Positions 52,794-61,837 are shown, counted from the stretch's first letter. The stretch: DNA of 64,000 nt from Flavobacterium sp. 5 (GCF_002813295.1 NZ_PHUE01000001.1:1674001-1738000), one strand, 5' to 3'. Notes: generated by a model not told the origin, from the sequence alone. Program-made: numbers and translations.

Positions 52794-53495
52794 AATATAA
52801 AAAATAACCCCTAGACTCAAAACATTCATAGTAACAGGTACAGAATCGATTTTAGCAGTCGATTTAAAAATGGAATTTAACCCATAATATATTTGTAAGT
52901 TAAAGGCACTATACCCCATTGAAAGGTAAACACCATAAAGTAACTCTTCAAAATCTTTATTATTTTTAATCACAATTTTTTGATTTCCATCATCAAAAAC
53001 AGATTTATCGTATAACAAATAACTAACTTTAAAGCCTCCATATAGTCTAAAAAACTGAAAAGTCTCAGGTGTCGAATTACGCCATCTAAACTCAATTGGT
53101 ATTTCTACCCGCAATTGTTCGAATCTATTTCTGTCATAACTAACATTTGATGGTATTATTCCATAAATTGGATTATCACTACTTCCAATAATAGCCAAGT
53201 TTTGAATATAATTGTTAAATGAAAAACCAATACCTGGAGCTATAGCAAAAGTTCTACTCTTATTCAATGGAAAATCTCGAAGGAATCCTGCACCAAAACC
53301 AAATGATATTTTATCTTGAGCGAGTCCTTCTGGTTTTTTTACAATTGAATTATAATTAAGCCCAGCATAAAATTGATCTTCTCTATATAGACTATCAATC
53401 TTGACATGTAAAGAGTCTATTGAGAACGTTGTCTCTTGAGAAAACCCTTTAAAAATTGATAAAAAAAGAAAACAACCAAGAAATAATCGCATCAT
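52788..53495 (-). CDS. PorT-like outer-membrane beta-barrel protein
   Basis: A 235-residue protein with signal peptide (about 1-19, ending GFSQE) and an eight-strand type barrel: FYAGLNYNSIV, ISFGFGAGFLRDFPLNKSRTFAIAPGIGFSFNNYIQ, RVEIPIEFRWRNSTPETFQFFRLYGGFKVSYLLY and a C-terminal aromatic strand. It resembles the porin family that includes PorT/SprT of the type IX secretion system, but family membership alone does not make it the secretion component. No other secretion genes are adjacent. It converges on and overlaps the PAP2-like gene. Confidence 0.82.
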   Translation of the reverse strand: MMRLFLGCFLFLSIFKGFSQETTFSIDSLHVKIDSLYREDQFYAGLNYNSIVKKPEGLAQDKISFGFGAGFLRDFPLNKSRTFAIAPGIGFSFNNYIQNLAIIGSSDNPIYGIIPSNVSYDRNRFEQLRVEIPIEFRWRNSTPETFQFFRLYGGFKVSYLLYDKSVFDDGNQKIVIKNNKDFEELLYGVYLSMGYSAFNLQIYYGLNSIFKSTAKIDSVPVTMNVLSLGVIFYIL

Positions 53496-53608
53496 TAGTT
53501 TGAGAGTTTAGTAGGCTTCAAAGGATTCAAAATCCGTCAAAACGTAATGCTTATGTATAGCTGTTACAAATATCATAAAAAAACGCTGAACCCCTTTAAG
53601 ATTGAACG

Positions 53609-53636
53609 TTTTTTATTTTGCAGAGAGGAAGGATAT
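53609..53636 (-). repeat. Partial copy of the tRNA-Ser 3' end
   Basis: GTTTTTTATT(TT)GCAGAGAGGA followed by AGGAT matches the 3' end and downstream flank of the tRNA-Ser gene at 54690-54715 (GTTTTTTATTGCAGAGAGGA then TGGGAT). A terminator-like arm pair (AAAAAACG ... CGTTTTTT) precedes it, as at the real tRNA. Together the copies bracket a 1.08-kb segment with the SGNH lipoprotein gene. The remainder of the 343-bp gap 53496-53838 shows nothing else. Confidence 0.65.
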
Positions 53637-53838
53637 TGAGTATTACACCAAATATCATTTCAAAAGACATTTGAAAAATTCCACTAAACAACTTAATTAC
53701 AAATACAACTACTTAATTTAATGTGACTTTTGCAAATAAAAATTCATAAATAATTTAAAAAAACGAAATAATATAAAACCAACATCAGATTTTTAACGTA
53801 AATACTTATTTAGAATAAAAACTTAATTTACCAAAATC

Positions 53839-54606
53839 ATGAAACCACAAACTAAACAAATAATTATCGTTTTAGTAGCGCTTTTCCTTATTAGTTGTAG
53901 TGCTGAAGAAATGAATCCAGCAACTACCGTTTCACCTAAACCTTCAGAAACAACACCAACTCCAACAACACCTACAGTACCTATTTCAAATTCAATCCAT
54001 TATTTAGCCTTAGGTGATAGCTATACAATAGGTCAAAGTGTTTGTGAAACCTGCAGATATCCTGAACAACTCAAAACAAATTTGAAAACAATTTATCCTC
54101 AGACTGATTTTTCGTTAAAAATAATTGCTACAACAGGCTGGACAACCACTAATTTAATTTCAGCCATCAAAACTCAGAACCCTGATTCAAATTACGATTT
54201 GGTAACGCTTTTAATTGGTGTTAACAATCAATATCAACACATGGATTTTGCAGTATACCAAAAAGAATTTCCTGAATTATTAAACAAAGCCATAGCACTT
54301 GCAAAAGGCAACAACAAAAATGTCGTTGTACTTTCAATACCAGATTATGCATACACTCCCTTTGCTAAAAACTTTGACGAAATGGGAAGAGCAAAAATCT
54401 CAACCGAAATTGACCAATACAATACTTTCGCAGAAAACTTTTGTATAGCAAAAGACGTACAATTTATCTCGATTACAGATATAACTCGACAAGGACTTAA
54501 CAATCCTAGTCTAGTCGCCTCAGATGGTTTGCATCCATCTGAAACTGCCTATAAAGCTTTTGTAGAAAGAATGCTTCCAAAAGTGAAGATTATTCTTCAG
54601 GATTAA
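53839..54606 (+). CDS. SGNH/GDSL hydrolase lipoprotein
   Basis: A 255-residue esterase-type lipoprotein: lipobox LISC (Cys20), a threonine/proline-rich linker (about 25-50) and an SGNH hydrolase domain with block I LALGDSYTIG (nucleophile Ser61), a block III variant LIGVNNQY and block V DGLHPS (Asp229, His232). The catalytic triad is complete. Such enzymes deacylate lipids or carbohydrate esters on the cell surface. The gene lies between a tRNA-Ser remnant and the intact tRNA-Ser gene, so it may sit on a small inserted segment. Confidence 0.9.
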   Translation: MKPQTKQIIIVLVALFLISCSAEEMNPATTVSPKPSETTPTPTTPTVPISNSIHYLALGDSYTIGQSVCETCRYPEQLKTNLKTIYPQTDFSLKIIATTGWTTTNLISAIKTQNPDSNYDLVTLLIGVNNQYQHMDFAVYQKEFPELLNKAIALAKGNNKNVVVLSIPDYAYTPFAKNFDEMGRAKISTEIDQYNTFAENFCIAKDVQFISITDITRQGLNNPSLVASDGLHPSETAYKAFVERMLPKVKIILQD

Positions 54607-54660
54607 TATTTTATAGTTAATACTGTACATAACTACTTAAAACAAAATAGCATATAAAAT

Positions 54661-54696
54661 AAAAAACCTAGAAATCGTAAGACTTCTAGGTTTTTT
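54661..54696. terminator. Bidirectional terminator next to tRNA-Ser
   Basis: AAAAAACCTAGAA (54661-54673) pairs perfectly with TTCTAGGTTTTTT (54684-54696). It serves the SGNH gene on the plus strand and the tRNA gene on the minus strand. Confidence 0.9.
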
Positions 54697-54700
54697 ATTG

Positions 54701-54789
54701 CAGAGAGGATGGGATTCGAACCCACGATGCAGTTACCCACATACTAGCTTTCCAGGCTAGCTCCTTCAACCACTCGGACACCTCTCTTT
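54701..54789 (-). tRNA. tRNA-Ser (GGA)
   Basis: On the minus strand the gene starts AGAGAGGTGTCCGAGTGG and ends with the T-arm GGGTTCGAATCCC and CCTCTCT plus a G discriminator. The anticodon stem CTAGC/GCTAG encloses loop CTGGAAA, giving anticodon GGA (reads UCU and UCC). A long variable arm (TATGTGGGTAACTGCATC region) is typical of tRNA-Ser. The 3' CCA is not fully encoded (GCA). Confidence 0.95.
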
Positions 54790-54854
54790 GTTGGGGTGCA
54801 AATAACACAAAAAAAAATGGATTTAAAAAATATTTCTCCCGAATAATTACGGGC

Positions 54855-55733
54855 TTATGTCTCAACTAAATCTCTAAAAGCTTCAATAAACAAACCTATA
54901 GCTTTTTTTTCATACTCGCTTTTGATAGTTATAATGAATGATTTTCGTTCTGTTTTAACTCCTGTCAATTCTATTGCCTTGATTCCATGCCAATCTTTAA
55001 GTGCTTTTTCAGTCAAAATAGTTGCCCAGTCACTGGTTTCAATCATTTTTAATAGTGCGTGAATCGCATTAAGTTCAATCGGAATTTTGGGTTTCATATT
55101 GAATTTTTCAAATAAAGTATCCAAGAACTCTCTTGAATTAAATCCTCTTGATGGTAAAATCAAGGGAATATCCTGTAATTTTTTAAAAGGAATTGAATCT
55201 AATTTGGCTAATTCATTGTTTGTAGAAACCGCCATCACAAGCTTGGAAATGAACAAAGGGATTTTTTGCATAGGCAATTCAATTTCATTATTAGAAATTA
55301 CCAAAACCAAATCAAGTTCATTTTGAAGTAGCTTATTTTGCAGTGGTTCTGTAGCCCCATATTCAACAATGATTTTTAGATCTGGGTATTTTTTAGCAAA
55401 TAATTCAACCACAGGCAAAACCAGTAACCCAAAAATATAGGTAACTCCTATTCTTAATTCTCCTCCTATCAAATTATTCAAATCATCAATGGCTTGTTTT
55501 CCTGATTCTACGTCATCCATCACCCGTTTTGCGTGTTTCAAGAAAACTGCACCAGCTTCAGTCAATTGTACTTTCTTACCTGTTCTTAAAAACAAAGGCA
55601 TTCCTAGTTCTTCTTCAAGCTTTTTAATCTGTTGTGACAAACCCGATTGCGAGACAAAACAAAGCTCAGAAGCTTTTGTAAAATGCAAAACATCTGCTAA
55701 GGCTACAAAATAACGCAATTGAAAAAGCTCCAT
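54855..55733 (-). CDS. LysR-family transcriptional regulator
   Basis: A 292-residue regulator with an N-terminal winged helix (ELFQLRYFVALADVLHFTKASELCFVSQSGLSQQIKKLEEELG, about 2-44) and a C-terminal periplasmic-binding-protein-like effector domain (about 88-292, GGELRIGVTYIFGLLVLPVVELF). It diverges from the MFS transporter gene at 55825 and probably controls it, the usual LysR arrangement. The paired redox cysteines of OxyR are not seen. The effector is unknown. Confidence 0.92.
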   Translation of the reverse strand: MELFQLRYFVALADVLHFTKASELCFVSQSGLSQQIKKLEEELGMPLFLRTGKKVQLTEAGAVFLKHAKRVMDDVESGKQAIDDLNNLIGGELRIGVTYIFGLLVLPVVELFAKKYPDLKIIVEYGATEPLQNKLLQNELDLVLVISNNEIELPMQKIPLFISKLVMAVSTNNELAKLDSIPFKKLQDIPLILPSRGFNSREFLDTLFEKFNMKPKIPIELNAIHALLKMIETSDWATILTEKALKDWHGIKAIELTGVKTERKSFIITIKSEYEKKAIGLFIEAFRDLVET

Positions 55734-55824
55734 TATTGATAAGTTTAAGTAATCATTATCAGTAAAATTAGTAATTTTTTTACTGATATTATAATCCCGA
55801 CCTTTGTATCAAAGAAAAATAATT

Positions 55825-57057
55825 ATGTTTAAAGCACTTAGATCTCGAAATTTCAAACTCTTCTTTTACGGACAATCCGTATCAGTAATTGGTACTTGGC
55901 TGCAAAAAACGGCTGTAAGTTGGATGGTTTATAGCATTACTGGTTCTGTATTTCTATTAGGATTAACAACTTTTTTAAGCATGATTCCTTCTCTATTCCT
56001 AGCTCCTTTAGCTGGAAGTATTATCGGTCGTTACAACAGACATAAAAGTATGATGATATTACAATCATTAGCCATGTTGCAAGCTGGTGCTTTGGCATTA
56101 TTGATTTATTTGAAAATTTACAACATTACTTTTATATTGATTTTGAGTCTTATTCAAGGAATTATTAATGCTTTTGATATGACTTGTAGACAAACCATGA
56201 TGGTAGATATTGTTGACAATAAAGAAGACCTACCTAATGCCGTTGCTCTGAATTCTACTTTAACAAATTTTGCTCGAATAGCTGGACCCGCTTTGGCAGG
56301 TATTATTCTTCATCAATACGGAGAAGACATTTGTTTTATTGGAAACTTCCTGAGTTATATCCCAGTACTGATTTCATTGGCTTTAATGAAAATACAACCC
56401 TACACAAAAGCAACTAATAAACTTAGAATGTTAGATGATTTTATTGAAGGCTTAGACTACGTTAAAAAAGAAAATCAAATGGCAAAAATGTTATTGATGC
56501 TTACTTGTAGTAGTTTGTTTGTAATCTCATTTAATACTTTAATGCCAGTTTTTGCAAAAGATATTTTCAACGGAAATGCGCAAACTTTTAGTTGGTTTGA
56601 AAGTGCCGCCGGAATTGGATCTATAATTTCAGCGATTTATTTAGCAAACTTAAAATCTAGCTCAAACATCGATAACATTATGATTGGTGCAAGTATTTTA
56701 TTAGGAGCAAGTATAGTGATTCTTGCTTTATCAAATAGTCTTGCCTTAACGCTAATTTGTATGGTTTTAAGTGGAATTGGAATGATGGGACAAACTTCTT
56801 CTATAAACATTTACATTCAAACCAAAAGTACTTCGCACATGCGTTCCCGAAGCATTAGTTATTATATGATGGCATATCAAGGAATGATTCCAGTAGGAAG
56901 TTTAATAATTGGATATATTTCACACTCATTGGGAGTTCGTACAACCGTTGCTATTCAAGGCGTAATATGCCTTATTTCTGTAGTTGTTTATTTGTATTAC
57001 AAAAATCTAAAATCTACAGAAGAATTAGAAACTTGCCCTGTTCGCTACAAAAACTAA
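55825..57057 (+). CDS. MFS exporter (MFS_3 / EntS-like)
   Basis: I place the start at ATG 55825 (MFKALRSRNFKLFFYGQ); an upstream TTG at 55804 lies within the -7-like box GACCTTTG. The 410-residue protein has twelve predicted membrane segments and resembles the enterobactin-exporter-like MFS_3 group: GQSVSVIGTWLQKTAVSWMVYSITGS, FNRHKSMM-type loop (here YNRHKSMMI), and ALNSTLTNFARIAGPALAGII. Exporters of this group move siderophores or drugs. It is divergent from a LysR gene, its likely regulator. Confidence 0.9.
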   Translation: MFKALRSRNFKLFFYGQSVSVIGTWLQKTAVSWMVYSITGSVFLLGLTTFLSMIPSLFLAPLAGSIIGRYNRHKSMMILQSLAMLQAGALALLIYLKIYNITFILILSLIQGIINAFDMTCRQTMMVDIVDNKEDLPNAVALNSTLTNFARIAGPALAGIILHQYGEDICFIGNFLSYIPVLISLALMKIQPYTKATNKLRMLDDFIEGLDYVKKENQMAKMLLMLTCSSLFVISFNTLMPVFAKDIFNGNAQTFSWFESAAGIGSIISAIYLANLKSSSNIDNIMIGASILLGASIVILALSNSLALTLICMVLSGIGMMGQTSSINIYIQTKSTSHMRSRSISYYMMAYQGMIPVGSLIIGYISHSLGVRTTVAIQGVICLISVVVYLYYKNLKSTEELETCPVRYKN

Positions 57058-57063
57058 TGTAAT

Positions 57064-58107
57064 TTAAAGAGAAATCTCTCCCCTTAAAGAAGTTTCGAAA
57101 ACAGTTTTGAAATCTTCTTGAGGTATATTATGTCCCAACAAATACATCAATTTAGTGATAGCTGCTTCTGTTGTAATGTCTTTACCAGAAACAACACCAA
57201 GATTTTTCAATACGGTACTGGTTTCATATTTCCCCATATCTACACTTCCGCCAGAACATTGAGTTACATTCACAATATACAAACCTTTGTTGATTGTTTT
57301 TTTGATTAAATCTAAAAACCAATCCTCAGTTGGCGCATTTCCTGCTCCGTAAGTTTCGATAATGATTCCTTTTAAATCTGAAATAGACAAGATTGTAGAC
57401 AAAACAGATTCGCTCATTCCAGGAAACATCTTTATAATAGCAACTCTATTATCTAAACGAGTATGAACAATTAAATTATCATTGTTACTAACAGGTAAAA
57501 ACAATTGTTTGTTTAAAGTAAGATTGACACCCGACTCTACTAAATGAGGATAATTTGGAGATGCAAAGGCATTAAAATGTTCTGCGCTTATTTTAGTTGT
57601 TCGATTACCACGGTACAATTTGTATTCAAAATACAAACAAACTTCACCAATTAAGGGTTGCCCATTTTCTTGTAAAGAGGCAATTTGAATAGCTGTAATT
57701 AAATTTTCTTTCGCATCTGTTCTCAAATCTCCAATAGGCAGCTGAGATCCAGTAAAAATAATAGGTTTCGAAAGATTTTCGAACATAAAACTCAATGCAG
57801 AAGCTGAATATGACATTGTATCTGATCCATGCAAAACCACAAAGCCATCAAAATTTTCGTAATTACTCTCGATAGTACGGGCAATTTCAGTCCAATGTTC
57901 CGGATTCATATTGGATGAATCTATTGGATTTTTGAAAGAAAAAGTATCTATCTCACAATCCAATAGTTTTAATTCTGGGATATTATGCAGGAGTTTACTA
58001 AAATTAAAAGCTTTGAGAGCTCCTGTTTCAAAATCCTTACTCATACCAATGGTTCCACCGGTATAAATCAAAAAAATTCTAGGTTTAGAGCGCAAGTGCA
58101 TCAACAT
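57064..58107 (-). CDS. Asparaginase (type I-like)
   Basis: The enzyme hydrolyses asparagine to aspartate and ammonia. The 347-residue protein has both active-site threonine signatures: FLIYTGGTIGMSKD (about 12-25) and VVLHGSDTMSYSASALSFM (near 95), and no signal peptide, as in cytoplasmic type I enzymes. The start ATG 58107 (or 58101) lies within the end of the upstream acyltransferase gene; the overlap of about 20 bp suggests translational coupling. The proteins are in different frames, so it is not a fusion. Confidence 0.92.
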   Translation of the reverse strand: MLMHLRSKPRIFLIYTGGTIGMSKDFETGALKAFNFSKLLHNIPELKLLDCEIDTFSFKNPIDSSNMNPEHWTEIARTIESNYENFDGFVVLHGSDTMSYSASALSFMFENLSKPIIFTGSQLPIGDLRTDAKENLITAIQIASLQENGQPLIGEVCLYFEYKLYRGNRTTKISAEHFNAFASPNYPHLVESGVNLTLNKQLFLPVSNNDNLIVHTRLDNRVAIIKMFPGMSESVLSTILSISDLKGIIIETYGAGNAPTEDWFLDLIKKTINKGLYIVNVTQCSGGSVDMGKYETSTVLKNLGVVSGKDITTEAAITKLMYLLGHNIPQEDFKTVFETSLRGEISL

Positions 58108-59227
58108 ATTTTAACTTATTAACAACTGGATTTGCATACATATCCAAAAAGCCTTGTTTAGCAACTGGATGTTCATGATCAATTCTCATTTCTAATCGTC
58201 TCTCAAAAAGAAGTTTCTCGTTCTCAGTGTACAAATGAGCAAAACATGTGCAGTTATTCAAAATATCATACGCAATAAAATTGGTAGTCCACAGCTTGTA
58301 ATTCGTCAAAATAGAATCATCAATTACTTGTGCCAATGCTTGTACCTGCTTATTAGTAGTATCTACATTTTTGATAATATCATCAATTTCAGTATCCAGT
58401 ACATCACCTATATGTATGTGTATTCTTTTCTTTTGCCCAATAATTCCACTCAACAAAGTCTTAAAATCTTCATTTTTCTCTTTGATGTAAATTTCATTAT
58501 TTGCTTCAGCCAATAATTGTGGCATTTTCAAAGCATCGGTAGGATCATATTCATAAGAAATAGAAACTGGTACGATTTTAATTTTCTTAAAATAATCCAT
58601 TATATTAGGCTCATCAGATCCCATGCCTATCATTTTCAAAACTCCAGGATTAGTTTCATCATTTCCGTCTTTGGTTCTTCCTTCGCGTTGCGCAATCCAA
58701 ACTGAACGATTTTCATGCAACAACAGCTGCGCCATATATTCTGACAGTAATTTGGAACTCACTAATAATTCTCTTGGCGATAATCCTCGCTGAACCAAAA
58801 AATTTCTGTTTAATTTCGATAATATTTTTAAAAATGATTTTTTGACCAAATTATCACCAATTGCTGATGAAGTCATATCCAAACCATTATCAAACAAAGA
58901 AGCGTTCAATAATGTAGTATCCAAAACAATATCTCTATGATTGGAGACAAATAAATAAGCTGTGTTTTTTTCTAACTTCTCAAAACCCGAAGTTGTTAAC
59001 CCCTCCGAACTTTTTTCCAAAACCTGCTGCACTCCAAAATAGATGAAGTTGCATTGAAAATCACGAATAGAGTGTGTTTTACGAAGTTGCACTTTCCAAA
59101 TTTCATCATCTACTCCAGGAAAACAAAAGTTCATCAAAGCTTTCATCATCGGATGATCAATTACTTTTATTATTCCTTCGTTTATTTCGGAATCATAAAA
59201 AGACCGGATCGCATCAAATTTATTCAT
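58085..59227 (-). CDS. Glycerol-phosphate/1-acylglycerol-phosphate acyltransferase family protein
   Basis: I start at ATG 59227 (MNKFDAIRSFYDSEIN). The 380-residue protein belongs to the PlsC/PlsB acyltransferase superfamily: motif I appears as VSNHRDIVLDT, with five residues between His and Asp where NHX4D is usual, and motif III as IAQREGRTKDGNDETNPG. It is longer than typical PlsC (about 240). It probably acylates a phosphorylated glycerol or related lipid at the inner membrane, but the shifted motif leaves the precise substrate open. It precedes the asparaginase gene. Confidence 0.85.
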   Translation of the reverse strand: MNKFDAIRSFYDSEINEGIIKVIDHPMMKALMNFCFPGVDDEIWKVQLRKTHSIRDFQCNFIYFGVQQVLEKSSEGLTTSGFEKLEKNTAYLFVSNHRDIVLDTTLLNASLFDNGLDMTSSAIGDNLVKKSFLKILSKLNRNFLVQRGLSPRELLVSSKLLSEYMAQLLLHENRSVWIAQREGRTKDGNDETNPGVLKMIGMGSDEPNIMDYFKKIKIVPVSISYEYDPTDALKMPQLLAEANNEIYIKEKNEDFKTLLSGIIGQKKRIHIHIGDVLDTEIDDIIKNVDTTNKQVQALAQVIDDSILTNYKLWTTNFIAYDILNNCTCFAHLYTENEKLLFERRLEMRIDHEHPVAKQGFLDMYANPVVNKLKYVDALAL

Positions 59228-59290
59228 TTTTGTTTTCAATTTAGTTGGACAAAAGAACAAAAAAAATATTAAAGTTACAGAAATTTGGCA

Positions 59291-60070
59291 TTAAATCCCG
59301 AATATTTCTATTGAATTGTTGGTTGTCACAGTTCCAATTTCATCGGCAGAAACACTATAAATCTGAGCCAATTTATCGACAACATTTACCAAATAGCTGC
59401 TCTCATTACGTTTTCCACGATACGGAATCGGAGCCAGATAAGGAGAATCGGTTTCCAGAACAATATGTTTCAAATCGATTTTATTCAAAAACTGATCTAT
59501 TTTACCGTTTTTAAAAGTAACCACTCCGCCTATTCCTAATTTCATATTATAGGATATTGCCTGTAAAGCCTGTTCGCAAGTTCCCGTAAAACAATGAAAA
59601 ATCCCAAATAATTCAGGTGATTTCTCTTCTTCTAAAATTTCAAATATTTCGTCAAAAGCTTCACGACAATGAATCACAATTGGAAGTCTATACTGCTTGG
59701 CTAGCTGAATTTGCCTTCTAAAAGCAATTTGCTGTTCGACCAAATGCGTTTTATCCCAGTACAAATCAATACCAATTTCGCCAATAGCAAAAAACTTTCT
59801 TTTTGCTAACTCATTCTCTACATGTTGCAATTCTTCCAGATAATTTCCTTTTACATAAGTAGGATGCAGACCCATCATCAGGAATACATTGTCGGGATAT
59901 TGTTGTTCCAAATCATACATGCTTTGCGTACAGGTAGAATCTATTGCAGGAACAAAAAAACGAGAAACGCCATTATCAATGGCACGCTGCATCATTTCGC
60001 TTCGATCCAAATCAAATTCTTCTGAATATAAATGAGTATGTGTGTCGGTAAGTATTGCTTTTGTTTCCAA
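59291..60070 (-). CDS. TatD-family metal-dependent hydrolase
   Basis: A 259-residue TIM-barrel nuclease-type hydrolase. Motifs are TDTHTHLYSEEFD (about 8-20, HxH), the metal-binding glutamate in FAIGEIGIDLYWDK, LPIVIHCREAFDE, FGIFHCFTGTCEQA and VLETDSPYLAP. All expected metal ligands are present. TatD proteins act as DNases and are linked to DNA repair or quality control. It lies upstream, on the minus strand, of the acyltransferase and asparaginase genes. Confidence 0.94.
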   Translation of the reverse strand: METKAILTDTHTHLYSEEFDLDRSEMMQRAIDNGVSRFFVPAIDSTCTQSMYDLEQQYPDNVFLMMGLHPTYVKGNYLEELQHVENELAKRKFFAIGEIGIDLYWDKTHLVEQQIAFRRQIQLAKQYRLPIVIHCREAFDEIFEILEEEKSPELFGIFHCFTGTCEQALQAISYNMKLGIGGVVTFKNGKIDQFLNKIDLKHIVLETDSPYLAPIPYRGKRNESSYLVNVVDKLAQIYSVSADEIGTVTTNNSIEIFGI

Positions 60071-60145
60071 GTGTAAAATTTAATGTTGCAAAATTACTCC
60101 AAAAAAGGGCTTTACCAAAAAAGGAGTTACACAAAGTTCCATAAA

Positions 60146-60183
60146 AAAGACTCGCAACGATTACAAAATCACTGCGAGTCTTT
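60146..60183. terminator. Terminator of the sigma-factor operon
   Basis: AAAGACTCGCA (60146-60156) and TGCGAGTCTTT (60173-60183) form an 11-bp perfect stem, 24 bp beyond the stop of the membrane partner gene on the minus strand. Confidence 0.87.
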
Positions 60184-60206
60184 ATAAAATTAAATCTCTT
60201 ACGTTG

Positions 60207-60932
60207 TTAATCCAATGCTTTCAGCAAAGATTCAACCTCATCATAATCCTCAAAATCATGAGAAATAGCCATCAATAACTTTTTACTTTCTTTATCTTTT
60301 TTACGTTTCAACATACTCAAAGCCAGTCTCCATGTCGCTTTATCTTTATAAATGGAATTTCCTGATTTCAATGCAATAAAAATAGCATCCGACTCTACAA
60401 ATCTATCTTCTTCAAGCAAACTCATTCCGTAAAAATATTGAATTTCGACACTATTATCCGTTTTCAAAATGCTTTCAAAAAACGGAATTGCAACTTTATA
60501 TTGTTTTGCATTAAAAGCATCCTGAGCTAATTTCAACGTATCATTCATCTCCCCGCGTTCTGTAAAAAAAGCAGTTTCGGGATGATTGTATTCCTCAAAC
60601 GTAGGATCTGCTTTTTGATTCAGAAAAAATAAACCTATCAAAACTGCTACCGATGCCGCAACACCATAATACCAAGGTTTAAAAACCACGACCTTTTCTT
60701 TCGGTTTATTAAAATGAGTTTTAGAAATCCCTTCCAAATTCTCTTTGAAAGCTTTTAATTCGGGAGCATTTCCGAATTTATTAGTCAAATGAAAATTTAA
60801 TTCCTTGAAAGCATCAAAAGCCGAAGCGAATTCCGCATCTGCTCTCAATTGATTCTCAAAAATCAACTTATCGTCATCGCTCATTTCGCCCCGAAGGTAT
60901 TCATCAAATGCTAAAAAATGTTCTTCCTTCAT
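60207..60932 (-). CDS. Membrane protein coupled to the ECF sigma factor, anti-sigma-like with TPR-type tail
   Basis: A 241-residue protein with a cytoplasmic N-terminus (1-85) containing HFLAFDEYLRGEMSDDDKLIFENQL, reminiscent of anti-sigma N-terminal domains without zinc ligands, one membrane helix (about 88-105, YYGVAASVAVLIGLFFL) and a periplasmic tail (about 120-241) of helical tetratricopeptide-like repeats (LAQDAFNAKQYKVAIPFFESIL; FYGMSLLEEDRFVESDAIFIAL). Its ATG overlaps the sigma-factor stop as ATGA, so the pair is translated together. It most likely holds or releases the sigma factor in response to an envelope signal. Confidence 0.85.
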   Translation of the reverse strand: MKEEHFLAFDEYLRGEMSDDDKLIFENQLRADAEFASAFDAFKELNFHLTNKFGNAPELKAFKENLEGISKTHFNKPKEKVVVFKPWYYGVAASVAVLIGLFFLNQKADPTFEEYNHPETAFFTERGEMNDTLKLAQDAFNAKQYKVAIPFFESILKTDNSVEIQYFYGMSLLEEDRFVESDAIFIALKSGNSIYKDKATWRLALSMLKRKKDKESKKLLMAISHDFEDYDEVESLLKALD

Positions 60933-61516
60933 GACTCGTTTTTTAAAGATTTAAAGCGATTAGTTTCTTGAATCCATTGTGTCAATTGACCAATGCACAG
61001 TGATTTTTTCTTCCGAACATAACCATAGGTTACATTCAGTTTTTCTGCAACTTCTTCCATCGATGGAAGCGAAAAACTCAGCTTCAAAACTTCTTGGCAT
61101 TTCTCCCCTAGTTTAGAAAACATCATATCATACAATTGTTGCTTCTCATCAAAATGTTCCGTTTGCAAAACCATCTCGTCAGTAGATTCATGTATAGATG
61201 TCAATTCTTCCTTAATTGTTACCCCTTTATTTGATTGTTTTTTCAACTCATTGAGCCACTTTCGTTTACACAGTAAAAAAAAGTAAGCATCAAAGGGACA
61301 AGTCAGTTTCAACTGTTGCACTTTAGCTTGATTAAAAAGCAAAATCAACACTTCCTGAATCACATCCTGAGCCTGATCGGCATCGCCAGAGTTATTCTTT
61401 ATATACGAAACCACCTTTGGCACAAACTTCTTATAAATAACATGAATAACCGCCGAATCATTATTCGCAAGTCCCTCAATATACAGTTGATCGGAATGAA
61501 CATTCGTAGTCGCCAT
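60929..61516 (-). CDS. ECF-type RNA polymerase sigma factor
   Basis: I start at ATG 61516 (MATTNVHSDQLYIEG), because a -7-like box TATTTTCG lies in the longer extension to 61555. The 195-residue protein has sigma region 2 (about 20-95, with VIHVIYKKFVPKVVSYIKN and DAQDVIQEVLILLF-type core, here DQAQDVIQEVLILLF) and region 4 (about 125-180, LGEKCQEVLKLSFSLPSMEEVAEKLNVTYGYVRKKK). It lacks region 3. Its product should recognise a special promoter class; the three GGGTAACAA-N13-TTGATATA sites in the adjacent intergenic region are candidates. Confidence 0.92.
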   Translation of the reverse strand: MATTNVHSDQLYIEGLANNDSAVIHVIYKKFVPKVVSYIKNNSGDADQAQDVIQEVLILLFNQAKVQQLKLTCPFDAYFFLLCKRKWLNELKKQSNKGVTIKEELTSIHESTDEMVLQTEHFDEKQQLYDMMFSKLGEKCQEVLKLSFSLPSMEEVAEKLNVTYGYVRKKKSLCIGQLTQWIQETNRFKSLKNES

Positions 61517-61594
61517 AAAAAAAATTTTATCGAAAATAGTAAAAAAGAGAGACAAACCATTCTCCCTTAATATATAAGTATTTCAAAAACCTTT

Positions 61595-61710
61595 GGGCGT
61601 AACCCCATTAGAAAAAGAGGCCTGTTCTACTTTACGAATATTTGGCCTCTTTCTCTACTGCGGTCAGGCTATCCGTGCTACTTCGGTAGCTTACTTCTAT
61701 CCTTTACGCA
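61595..61710 (+). repeat. Dispersed structured noncoding element, copy B
   Basis: Like copy A at 26251, this stretch starts GGGCGTAACCC, has a hairpin (AAAGAGGCC ... GGCCTCTTT, with TTTGGCCTCTTTCTC), then CGGTCAGGCTATCCG, a small GCTACTTCGGTAGC hairpin, and ends ATCCTTTACGCA. The three landmark words keep order and orientation although the filler differs. It lies between the sigma-factor promoter and the first GGGTAACAA site. Confidence 0.7.
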
Positions 61711-61806
61711 CATCACGTTCAAGCAACTATCCTAACAGGTTTTGGAAACCTTTTAAAACAATACAAATCCTTCAATTTCATAAAAAAAATAAAAATCTTA
61801 AAACAG

Positions 61807-61837
61807 GGGTAACAAATCCAAAATCAAATTGATATAA
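61807..61837 (+). promoter_or_regulatory. Candidate ECF promoter, copy 1
   Basis: GGGTAACAA (61807-61815), 13 bp, TTGATATAA (61829-61837). It lies 41 bp before the 21-codon micro-ORF at 61879. The word pair and spacing recur twice more within 240 bp. Confidence 0.65.

Noticed and set aside
52788..53495. PorT-like barrel as the type IX secretion component PorT/SprT
   Set aside because: Family resemblance only; no other secretion gene is nearby, so no symbol is given.
54855..55733. LysR regulator as OxyR
   Set aside because: The paired redox cysteines are not visible and the neighbour is an exporter; only the family call is supported.
57064..59227. Asparaginase and acyltransferase as a fused or frameshifted protein
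   Set aside because: Both proteins are complete for their families and simply overlap by about 20 bp in different frames.
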